NCBI GenBank assembly: GCA_964019155.1
Contig: OZ025246.1
Coordinates: 5,010,066-5,074,065 of the forward strand
Reading direction: 5' to 3'
Source of the DNA: Osedax fenrisi
Taxonomy: Eukaryota; Annelida; Polychaeta; Sabellida; Siboglinidae
DNA: 64,000 nucleotides
The notes beneath the pieces were generated by a model. The model searched no databases and was not told the origin of the DNA. It worked only from the letters and a program-made list of their open reading frames with translations. The stretch's first letter is position 1; the number at the start of each line of letters is the position of its first letter. Position numbers and translations under genes: made by a program. Shown piece by piece: positions 47,942-61,407 of this stretch.

Positions 47942-48588
47942 TATATCGATACTATACGATATACTATATATATATATATATATATATAGTGCTAACAGCG
48001 GGGCAGGTAACTATTCACTACGTTACGTACCTATGGTTGTAACTTTATAAGAGTGTTATATATTTGCTTTGAACAATTCCTATTATCGGAATATTTTAAA
48101 TTTATAAACCATATTTCCATTTTTTTATATAACTTTAATTTGTAAGTATAATTTTATATAGTTATTTAAAAATTAAATAAATTAATATTTTAAAATAACA
48201 TACGTTAATTATTGTGTACGTATTTAATATGTGCATTTCATAACTCTTAAATAATATCGCCGCATGTCCGTGTAGTAGAGTTAATACAGTATTAGCAAAG
48301 ATTTTCCAAAGAAAAGATATTGCACTTGTGTATATTTGTGTAACCCAAGAATTCGATATGGCCATCAAGCAGTATTAGTCAGATAATAAGAATTTTCTAT
48401 ATGTATAGTAATTTCTTAATTTCTTAATTAAAATATTACATGTTATAATATTTCATATACTATTTCGCCATCTAGTGTTAATGGTCAGATTCATTTTAAA
48501 TTTACATTTTTAAAGGTACTAGAGATAGATAGGGAGTGCAATATCTTTCCTTTGGAAAATCTTTGGTATTAGTCCGGCAACATTAAAG

Positions 48589-48632
<44 letters not shown>

Positions 48633-49211
48633 TAGTTAATTATTGGCAAAGTTGTGCATGTATAATGTACTTATTTTACCTCCCTGAGATGTACATGTTA
48701 AAACGACACATGTTTAATATGCAGCATTAAGATGAAATGTATTGATTTTATTTCGTTGTTTATTCTAACTAGAAATTATTGTTTACTCTTGCGATTTAAT
48801 TTTTCTAAAATATATATATACTATAAATAATGATAAAAGATAATAATACAAATAATTTCTCGTTAATTCACTTTAGATAATTAATTAAATTTAAATATTA
48901 TTTTAAAATGAAGAAAGGTAAATTATATAATAATAATTGATATATTAATTTATATAAAATATTTAATCATATAATAAATAATATATAATATATATATATA
49001 TAATCTAAATAAAATAAATTGTATTTTTTATATTGAACTGTCAATAATGTTAATGTATTATATTATTTATGTTATGCTTGAAAATATTGATATTTTACAT
49101 TACTCGAAATATTATAATATATATAACATTTATTTCATATATTCATGTGTAAGCATGTATACAATTATAACTATGCCGCGCACGAATGTATCTATTACAC
49201 TCGTATACCAG
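47777..49211. other. C-D intergenic, part 2
   Basis: Contains the long (AT)n array at 47846-47938, another at 48595-48628, and AT-rich sequence that must include the 5' end of gene D, whose promoter and first exon were not recognised. Confidence 0.4.
47846..47938. repeat. Longest (AT)n microsatellite in the window
   Basis: About 46 AT units, flanked by near-palindromic ATCGATACTATA sequences on both sides that extend its self-complementarity. Confidence 0.95.
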
Positions 49212-49479
49212 ACATTTCTACGGAACACGTGTGTTTATTGTTGTTGATACTGGTTTGTGGGCGTGTCCAGTGCACTCAGATTTCCATGTGGTACGCGTCG
49301 GCCAATGGGATGCGAGACGAAGGACAAGACGAGCGATACCACGTGGACATGATCGGTATGAACTTCACAGGATCTCGCTGCTCGTGGCTTATTCCAGGTA
49401 TACATATTATATATCTATTTAAACCTATATTACTATAGCAATCGACATCCATATAATCGACATATTTATATAATCGACA

Positions 49480-49526
<47 letters not shown>

Positions 49527-50073
49527 TATTAGTTATTTATTAGAAGTGTTTTTGTTTATAATAAAATAAATACAAATATTATATTTCTTAGTGCACTAAG
49601 CATTCTTCTAAATAGCTTATAATTCAAATTTATATTTTGTTTATTAATATTTCCAATATATATTAATATATAATTACAGACGAAGGTGTTCAACAAATGA
49701 TATACGTTTATGAAATGAATTTTAAAAAGTATTTGCAAAAAGTTGATTTTGAAGTAAAAATTGGAAACGAAGGTATTACCTACTATAACATTTGATGTGT
49801 TATTTTATGTATTTATTATTTATATATGCCAATATATACATTTGTATAAATGTATATTGTTATTTTTATTTATGTTGGTGGGGTCCTTTCATCCCATCCA
49901 TGAACTTAGATTAAGTTTTCACTTATAACCATATTAAAGCCATCCATGTTTTTAACGAGAACCGATCATTATTTATACACAATTATATAAGATCACTACT
50001 AAATGTTATTTTATGACCTATTTTAATAGTCCGGAAGAGGCTTGAACCCGCATCCTACTGCTTGTGTATCTAG

Positions 50074-50115
<42 letters not shown>

Positions 50116-50706
50116 CTTATACAATTATTATAATATTATTTTTAATTTATTTTTTTATAAAAAATCAGTTAATAATTACTAATCTTAAAATAATAATATA
50201 TATAAAGATTTATAAATCAATATTTTTTTTGATTATAATTATCAATGGTTATATTCTAAATAAATAATTTGTTTATCTCTATTTATATATACAGTACATA
50301 TATACACTATTTATATATTGTATTATTATAAATATATTATTATTATTTGTATAAATTATCAGATTTATATATACAGTACATATATAGATTTATATATTTA
50401 TATATACAGTACATATATACACTATTTATATATTGTATTATTATAAATATATTATTATTATTTGTATAAATTATCAGATTTAGTTGTTACCTTTAAGTTA
50501 CCATTTAGTTACCTTTAACAATCGGATACACATGGAATCAGAGCTTATCGAATACCTTATCCATAGTGATACGTCCTATAAAGTAAACAAGAATAGATTA
50601 CAGAGTTACAATATAGCTAAGTTTACTTCCTGTTTACAATAAATCTAACCAGGATTAATATCTAATAACTGTATTTATGAAGGACAAAATAATTAACAAT
50701 CATCAC

Positions 50707-50753
<47 letters not shown>

Positions 50754-51158
50754 CGCGTATACTCATATATGTTATCACGTATATGTTATAACATATAAAA
50801 TTACTGATAAATAAACATATTGAAATACATTACACCCTCCTCCTCCTCCTTCTAATACGTCGTACGTACGTAATCACGTGATCACTAGTGGTAGACCACG
50901 TGGTATACTACGTCGACTACCAGACCGAGACGGCGGCCGAGGAACCCGACACGAAGACGCCGACGCCGCCGGGTGGTCCGTATTACCGTCACATCAGCGA
51001 CCAGAAGTACGGGTCGCGGTCCGTTATTGCCGACGTGGTGCGAGGGCTGATGTTCGATAATTACACGCGATCCGAGTCGGTGTGCGTCAATCAGTAAGTG
51101 TGCGGTGGGCTTTCGTGTTTGTGCGCGTGTGTGTGCGTGTGTGTGCGTGTGTGGGTGA

Positions 51159-51218
<60 letters not shown>

Positions 51219-54200
51219 ACATATAATAATAATAATAATAATATCAGATTCAGTTGATGACCGAGATCAAAAACCCAGGTATGGTATAGAAGTTCTATTG
51301 AACTTATCGAGATACCAACCTGCTCTTGGTAATGAGATAATTAATACAAAATGAATAAATACAAAATGAATAAATATAAATAAATATTTTACAATTCTAT
51401 ATTGTTCATTCGTGTTCTGTCTCATAAAAAAGCAATACAATAAAATTAAATATATCTCTCAATACCAAGAAATCATCATGTATATAACAATAAAATAATA
51501 ATAAAATATAATAAAAATATATAATAAAATATTAAAAAATGTAAAAAGATACTAAAATAATAAATAAGTTAAACTATAAAAATCAAAGAAAACTAAAGAC
51601 CAAAGGCTAGAGATAAAAATATGTACAATACGAACAATTTAAAAGAGCTAAAAAGAAGAAAAGATGATCATGTAAATAAGATAACAAACAATACAGATAA
51701 GGTGTAAGTGATTACATATAACTATTTAAAAGCATGTTTTTAATATGTATTGTAAAAGTATTCAAATTCGTCAAAGATGATGTGGTTGTATTTAAAGAAT
51801 TCCATAAATATGCGCCTTTGTAACGAATACTAAATTTATCATGATCAAATCTTATTTTTGGTATTAAGAATGTTCTATTTAACCTAAAAGTATATAAAGA
51901 GCAATTATAGGTAAATAACTTACAAATTGAACTATGCAAATAATGATTGTTATATATTCTAAACATATATTTATAAATGGATATATTTATTATATCTTTA
52001 AATTTAAGAATGTTATGTCTTAAAAAAATGTAATCAATATTGGTTTTGTTATCAAGTTTATATATTGCTCTCATACATTTATTTTGTAAAATTTGAATAC
52101 ATTTTATATTGCTATGGTAAGTACTTCCCCATATAATATAACAATAATTAATATGACTATGAAAAAAAGAAAAATATAGCATAACTAAAGTATTAATATT
52201 AAATTTATATTTATATCTATGTAGTAAACTAAGTCCATAGTAAAGTTTATTTTTAATATTATTTATTTGCATTTTCCAATTTCGATTTTCGTCAATTAAA
52301 ATGCCTAAGAATTTAAAATTAGTTGATTGTTTTATGGCTATATTATTTATTTTGATGTTCAATTTATGTTTAACTCTTGTGCGATGGAATAAAATTAATT
52401 TTGTTTTATCAATATTAAGAATTAGCTTATTACCACAAAGCCAGTCACATATTTAAACTAAAGTAGAATTTATTTCTTTTTCTAGATCATTTAACTTTAT
52501 GAGACTTAAATGTTAAAGTTGTGTCGTCAGCAAAAAGAGTAAAATTGCATTTATTAGTTATATTAGGTAAATCATTTATGTACATTAAAAATAATACTGG
52601 TCCCAAAACTGAACCTTGTGGTACACCACATTTAATCGGAAGTATTTTAGAATTGGTATTATTATAGCTTACGTATTGATACCTGTTTGTCAAATAACTT
52701 TTTAATAATGACAAAGTGATACCTCTGAAACCATATATATATAATTTATTTAATAAAATGTCATGATTAATAGTATCGAAAGCCTTTTTTAAATCAATCG
52801 ATATTGTGGATATGAATAATTTGTAATTTATATTTAAGTAATCGATATAATTTATCAAAGCATCACATGTTGATATAGATTTTTGAAATCCAAATTGAGA
52901 ATTGTTTATTAGAGAATTTGTATCTAAAAATGAAAACATTCTTACTTTTAAAATTTTTTCAAAAATTTTTGAGAATTGTGATGTCAATGATATTGGCCTA
53001 TAATTCGAGCAATCATTTTTATTTCCTTTTTTATATAAAATTATAACTTTAGATGTTTTAAGTATATCAGGGTAAACACCATTTTCAATGCATTTATTAA
53101 ATAAAATTGATAAAATATTACTAATGGATAAAATAATGTTACGTATTAAAAAAAAGTTAAAATCATGGGAATCCGTACTATATTTTGAATCACAATTATA
53201 TACAATATTTTCAATTTCTATTGATGAAACAGGCTTTATAAAAATTGAACTCTTATTACTAGTAATATTTTCATATATATTTTGATTAGAGTATGGTATA
53301 TTTTTATTTAATTCAACACCTATATTTGAAAAATATGAATTGAACATATTAGCATTTTGTAAATCTGTTAATTTATTATCAATAATAGTTCCTGATTTTT
53401 TATTATTTCCTATAACTTTATTTAATGTACGCCAAGTATTTTTAATATTATTATTTTTTATTTTATTTTCATAATATTTTTTCTCTGTATATTTTAATAT
53501 TTTCATTAAGCAATTTTTATAATTTTTATATACATTTATTAGTGAATGATTATTTAAAGATTTGTTATACATTTTATTCTTTTTACCTATGCATTTAAGG
53601 ATGGAAGGGGTTAGCCATGGTTTATCAAAAACTCCAGATTTAATTTTAACTTTTTTTAATGGACAATATATATTATATGAATTAGTTAATGTAGAGATAC
53701 AATTTTTAAAAGATATATGAATATCAGATTGAGTTAAAATGAAAGACCAATTTATATTAGTAAGATTATTATTAAAATTTAAAATATTTTGATCTGAATG
53801 ATCCCTAATATATTTATAAGAGTTTTTCGTTTTTATATTAATATTTTTTTTAAAAATACAGAATATCGGTAAATGATCACTGATATCAGTCAAGAGAACG
53901 CCATTAAAAAGTGGCAAAGATAAAAAATTTGTGTAAATATTATCGATAATAGAATTTGTTTGATTAGTTATATGGGTAGGTTTAGTGATTGTCGCTATTA
54001 AATTTAGGGAATAAAGAGTATCAATAAACAATTTAGTACTTGTATGGGAATTATGATTATTTATATTTATATTGAAATCGCCTGTTAAAATTAATGATTT
54101 ATTTAGATGACGATTAAATGTATTATATATAATATCAGTAAATTCAATTATATTAAATATAGGTGCTTTATATATACCTGATAGTAAATAATTAATATGT

Positions 54201-57200
54201 TCGTATATAAATGAGATCGTAATCATAGCATAAGCATCATTGACAGATAATGATAAATTATCAATTAATTTATATTTAATATTATTATTAATGAAAATGG
54301 AAACTCCACCTCCACGCTTATTATTTCTTACTATATGTTCAGATGAATAATTAGGAATATTAAATAAGTGTTTATTAGATGTAGTTAGCCATGATTCAGT
54401 TATTACAATAATCATAAAGTTTATTTTTAAATATAAAAGGTAATCAGTAATAGAATCGAAATTTTTAGGAATACTCCGAGCATTAAAATGAATAATAGAT
54501 AATTTACTACATATATTTAAATTTGATAAATTATCATAATATTTACACTGTAAAAAAGTTTTATTTATATTATCGATTATATTAGAATCGCATTTTAGTT
54601 CGTCAGGAATGTAATTATAAGTTAAGACTTTATTAATTGATGGTGAACTAAATTGCATAACTAATATATAAATAGAGAAGAAAACGATATGTAAAAAAAA
54701 CAATGGAAGCTAAACAAATAAATTAAATAGAACTAAATTAAAAGATATATAATGATGAAAAAATGCAATACTGAATAAGCCTGAAACTATAAAATATAAA
54801 GTATAAAAATAAACCTGAATTGAATAAAATATAATAAAACTATAAAAACTATATACTTTTAAATTATAATACTTAAAATGTAAATTCAATAAAATGTAAA
54901 TGGTATTATATAATATTGGTAAAAATGTAATACTGAATAAACCTGAAATGACTGAAAAATAAATAAAACTATAAAAACTGTATAAACTTTTAATACTTGT
55001 GTATGTAATTAATGTTATGTGTTATTATATAATATTGTTAAAAATGTAATACTGAATAAGCCTGAAGTTAGTTAAAGATTATGTTTACAAATATAAATTT
55101 TATAAATTAAATATAAAGTATAAATGCAAAATATTAATGAAGAGAAAAAATAATAAAAATAAAAAAAATATATATATATATATATAGACAATATATTTTA
55201 ATTTTATTTAATTTGATTAATATTTATCCAATTGATTAATATTATTGATTGAGATTATTGATTTTAAATCTTCTTTATTTGTATTAATATATACAATATC
55301 TTTATAAATCCAGGTTTTATTTATTTTTCCTGCTTTTCTCAATTGTCTAGTTTTATAAAATATGTTATGTGTATTGAAATTTAATTGCTGGCTTATATAT
55401 ATTTTAGTGTCAAATAGTTTATTTTTATTTTTAAATATTTTTAATTTTGTCTCTAAACTATCTAACTTAATTATATATTTAGTACACTCTATATCATCTA
55501 ATACATCATCAGTTTCAGATTTTTTATTTTTATTAGTATTTAATTTATGTATATTTAAAATATTATTATATGATAACTTTGTATCCAATTTTTTATTTAT
55601 AAAATCCGTAAAACTATTAGTATTATTAAAATCAGTTTTTAAATTAAAATCTGTATTTGTATTGGTAAAAATTATATTATTAGCAATATCTTTATTATTC
55701 TCTATATCCTTAAGTGTATTAGTTATTGTATCGATATCAATACTATTATTATTTTTTATTTGACTATTACTAATTGTTTCTTTAAATATATTGTTTTCCT
55801 TTGTTAAATTTAAAATTATATTTGTCTGATAATCAACTTTATCATTTAATTTATTAATCTGATAAATCTTGAATTAATTTATATAGTTTATCATTAGAAA
55901 TTGGTGACATAGTAATAATCAATAATTAATATTATTTAAATATCAATATTTAAAGATAATATGTATACCAATAGTTATATAATTATATAATATAAATTTA
56001 AGAAGCTATATAGTATAATATATAAATATAATGAAGAAATAACTATAATACGTAACTATAAAAAAATGAACCAATATAAAAATGTAAATAAATTAAACTA
56101 GAATAAATCAGTGAAGCGTACAATTAGTTTTTAATACTATTTATTTATGTATATTATTAAAAATATATAATATAAATGTAAGTTATAATTATACTAATGA
56201 AGATATAATATATTAATAATTACTTTAATAATTAATTTAATATATACATACTGGAAAAATATTCATCATGTATAAACAAAATCAATACATATATACAAAC
56301 AAATATTTATAATATATAAACAGAATATAATATGGAATGTAATGAATTGAATAAATAATTCTAAAATAAAATAAGCTATTGTTCACTTATCTTGAATTGA
56401 TTTTATAGAAATTAAATGTATGTTATTAAATGTATGTTATTATGTACGTGTGTATTGTATTTATACATAATATATAGTGTACAGTGTAAACTACAGTGTA
56501 AACTACAGTGTAAACTACAGTGTAAACTACAGTGTAAACTACAGTGTAAACTACAGTGTAAACTACAGTGTAAACTACAGTGTAAACTACAGTGTAAACT
56601 ACAGTGTAAACTACAGTGTAAACTACAGTGTAAACTACAGTGTAAACTACAGTGTAAACTACAGTGTAAACTACAGTGTAAACTACAGTGTAAACTACAG
56701 TGTAAACTACAGTGTAAACTACAGTGTAAACTACAGTGTAAACTACAGTGTAAACTACAGTGTAAACTACAGTGTAAACTACAGTGTAAACTACAGTGTA
56801 AACTACAGTGTAAACTACAGTGCCTGCACTCACTTTTAACGCATGTGACACATGTTAATGCAGGCGTGCAATTCCATGCATTTCGTGCATGTCATGCGTT
56901 ATATAACTCATGTATACGTAATAAAGTAAACATATCAACTCCGTTTTTAATTCTATGTGCGTAAATTCGGTTGCGTGCGTGCTTTCATGCTTGGAATATT
57001 CTCATTTTATGCGCACAATTAGAATTGAGGAATTTCGAGGCATTCACCCCGCCTCCGTGTATTTGACATCGATATAAAATAACTGCATAAGCAATCTAAT
57101 GTAGTGTATTTCACTGTTCAATAGAGGCGCTGCAGTCGCATCCTACTAATAAATCCTACTAAATTTTAAATTAATATAATTTATTTATACATATATATAT

Positions 57201-59474
57201 ATATTGATAATTACTACCAATGCTAATGTACTATCTATACTATAGTATACTATAGTATATAGTAGGTATTTATTAGTTTATAAAAATAAAATTATATATT
57301 TAAAATGCCTTATTAAACATTCCTCGTAATTTTGTGTATTTAAATTGAAGATATCATACTATTTTATTGATATTTATAATCTAAACCCATTGAAATTGAT
57401 ATAACTCACTTTAATCTATTTCGACGAAAACCCTACTGTTTTATATTTGACATATATAATATGACTAATATCCAATCAAAATCACTGATGTCATTTTGTT
57501 AATTTATCGATAAAAGTACCATTCGCGTATCTATCTTTTACATGCATTGCGTGCGTCAATTGATTATCCACTTTCTTTATATCAATGATATTTTCATGTG
57601 TATTTTCAATGCATAATATGTATTGCCCCCTATATTAATATATAATAATATATAAACATAAATAAATAAATCTGTCAATAATTATTTGAAACAAAGTATA
57701 TTGTATATTATTATGAGTAATATAATCTTAATTACTCTACTACACTTATTATTAAGATGGTGTCAATGAAGATTTAGTTCACCGGAAGTGGATTATTCTG
57801 TGTACAATTCGATTAGGGGACGTGAGGAGGTTTTGTTAGATCTAATCTGGCACTCGCTACTATAGACAGATTATTGTTATATCCATTACCGTTGTGATTA
57901 TATTGAAGTTGAGCAAAACACCCTAACGTCCCATACTATATATACCCATACTATATATAGTGCTCGTATTTTATTTTTATTTTCGGACATTTTAATATTT
58001 GAGCATTTATATTTAAACTACAGACCTGTTATTAATTTGACCTACAGACAAATTGATCGCGAATATTACGATTTCCATATACTATAGTTCCACCTAGCGG
58101 TATTTATAGTTGTATCAGATAATTATTGTCAAGCGTATACAATGTATACTATAAATAGAACATTACATAGTTTGTTACAAGAAATAGAAATACGCATTCG
58201 TTTGATACGTTCAACGCACGCCACTGAATATTCGCACATAAAATTAAAACATATTTGGTTTGTAGCCCTATATATAGGGATATAGCCTATGGCTATATAT
58301 AGCCCCATTATATATGAAATGAATTTATTTTTTAAAGAAACATTATTAGGTATAATAAACCTATATTAAACAATATATATATAATACAAAATTATTGGTT
58401 AATATATTAAAAAAAAGCTCCTTTAATGTACATAAAGAAGTCTTTACGACTTATATGAATTATGCACCAGAATAGAAAAAACAATAAACAATAGAAAAAA
58501 AAACAATAAACAAACAAAATATAAAATAAATTGTAAGTTAAATTGTAGGTTAGAGGCTATGAATAACTATAAATAACTATAACCAGCGAGAGAGAGGCAT
58601 ATAATGCGTTAATAATTAGGATACGCATACGCGTTAAGGGTGATGGTCATTTTTAAACGCAGTTGCAACAATGTATATTTAATAGATATGGTGATTAAAT
58701 CAAGTTTAGTTTGTTGTGCAGTAATAAGACGACGCTCAAAATTTTAAAAAATGTATAAAAATGGTATAAATAATGAATTATGAACATAAATGAATCTCGA
58801 ATGACCGGCATTAAGAGTTACGATACATAAGGTTTCGATTATGGATATTTTTGAAACTTCATATACCGATGGGTATGTATATCATACTTTTTTATTATTT
58901 ATTTTTAAGTTTATTGGCCACCCATATGGTTCCAAAATAAAAGGCGTCAAAAATATACATGGGAAAAGATATGGAAATTAGCCTAGCTTAGTGTGTTATC
59001 GATAATAACGTATTATCAACGTATCGAATAAGTATTACCTAACGCATTAATAGCTTACTTGAATATTATCGATGTGATATTTGAAATATTTGTTGACAAA
59101 TTGAGTGGAAAGTTTATATTTAATAAATTTAGCTAATATTTATATTTATAATTTATGAATTTGATAATATAAAATTTATATTCCACATCTATTTATTTTA
59201 AATAAACGTACCCATATAGTATACTATATATTATATATATAGTATACTGTACGATATGCATGTACGATTAGCATGCGTATAATACAGGCGTTATACCTAA
59301 CCACTTTTAGATTTCCGAGCGGACACTCGAACATTCTATGTAAGATAATCATCCTGAAGATCGACATCCCGGAGGTCAAGCGGAATCAACAAATCGGCGT
59401 TTGCAGTGAGTCATTGCAACTAGTCGAACAGTTTATATACTACACACGCATACATTCACATACTCACGTACATA

Positions 59475-59514
<40 letters not shown>

Positions 59515-61326
59515 AAACAATTTTTAAATCATTTATGATATCGTCTTATTAATTTTAATTTTATATTTTTATATCCTATTTTTAATTATTGTATTATGTG
59601 ATATATTAATTCATTTATTTTCTACCTTATATTATCAGTATTTATTTTATACATTTTATTTTATAGTTGTATAGCTTTTATAGCTTTTAGTTATAGTTTT
59701 TTTTTTAATATATTTTTATAATTTGTTATACAATTTTAATATTAGTTTTTTATTGGTTTATATTTTTGTAGGTACATATTATTCAATTATTTATTTTAAA
59801 TACATGATGAGAATGATTGTGGGGTTTTTTGTAATTTTATTTTATTTTTATTTTTATTTTTGTATTAAGTTTTTAATTGTACATATTTGTTATTACATAC
59901 TTTTAATTACTTACATATTAAATTTTATTTAAATTTTATTTAACATTCAGTATTATTTTCTATTCAGGAAGTCATTTTTTATTTTAAATATTAAATATTA
60001 AATATAATATATTCACGAGTACTTTGTATGTATTATTTATGTGGCCGGTAATGGTTAGTGTCGGGGATGAGGATGCAATTGTTGTGTGGGGGCAATTGTT
60101 GCCAGTGCTCTTACTCTTGGCGAAAGTGAGTTCCTTAAGGCATTGGATATAAAACCCCAAATCCTCCAAGTTGAAACACCTTTATCGACTTTCATTGGCA
60201 ATCAATATAAAGTATTCTAGGTAGATTTTGTTATGACTATTTTTTACTAATATCCTGGATAGAAATTTATATTATAATCTAATATATTATTTTAATTTTA
60301 TACATAATTTTCCCCCCACAATCACATTGGGTGAACGACTTGATAAGCTCTGCTTTTTCGTTCATCCAGGCTAATGCCCAAACTCTGATTATTATTATTA
60401 TTATTATATATATATATATTGGAAGTGAGATAAATACTAATCATATTTATATACTATAGTACGAGACAAATATAGAGGGAGATGGGTAGAGATAAATAAA
60501 TATAGAGATGTATAGATAAATATAACAAGTTAGAGATAACATCCTTCCTCTATCGTCCTTCCTCTGGGCTTCCTTTCATCGATTGTTATCGCTGAATTAT
60601 AATCTATTCTAATTCATTTCAATAATAATACGTACGATTATACCTAGGTATAAGAACCACTCATGTCACGAGATATCACGCAAAACTATATGTTCTTTAT
60701 TCTCTACCTAAAATTGAATTAATGATAAACAATCAAATATATATATATGGGCAACAACAACAGAAAATATTCATATTAATGCGAAGCCCTTTAGAAGAAA
60801 ACATTATATAAATATCATTGTAATTTAACAGAAAAAAAATAAAATTCTTCTAATAAATATTATTATTATTGTATATATATATTCGAAGTTCTATATTGTG
60901 AACTATACTAGATATATGTTAAGTGATGCAATACTCCCTCGTACACACACACACGCACACGCACACACGCACACACACGCACACACACGCATCCGCACAC
61001 ACAGGGTGGCTTACTACGGTCGGTACAGTGTACCCCTGATGAGATCCCGGTTCCTCCTGCAGAACCCCTACCACGACGACACCCGCTGTTACCTTCAGCT
61101 GGTGGACGGACAACTGCCTCCGAGGGGGGTAGACCTGAACCCCATCGTGGACAGTTCTTACGTGAGACTTAACGGATGGATGATCATCATATTTAATGGT
61201 TTACTATCGATACTCTCTATATATAGTAAATATATTAAATGTATTATAAATAAATAATAAGTTTTTAACATTGAATAGTCACTAGAAAATAAACAATCGT
61301 AATAATTATTAATAATATATACATAT

Positions 61327-61407
<81 letters not shown>

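Larger units (their letters stand above)
51280..55930 (-). mobile_element. CR1-group LINE, nearly full length (gene D intron 3)
   Basis: A minus-strand non-LTR retrotransposon with ORF1 (55910-55217), ORF2 (54703-51712) and an AT-rich 3' region ending near 51280 in a stem-loop AAGTTCAATAGAACTT. The 5' boundary is unclear; the 5' UTR may extend to about 56.4 kb. Damage is light: one frameshift in ORF1, and one frameshift plus one stop in ORF2, so insertion was fairly recent compared with the copy at 17-19 kb. Confidence 0.85.

Noticed and set aside
49047..49247. Alternative start frame for gene D at 49047 or 49186
   Set aside because: These frames do not agree in phase with exon D2; only the frame reading QISMWYASANG does.
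56416..56964. KLQC / YSVN / TVVY repeat proteins
   Set aside because: Three frames of a perfect 12-bp minisatellite; no flanking coding signal.
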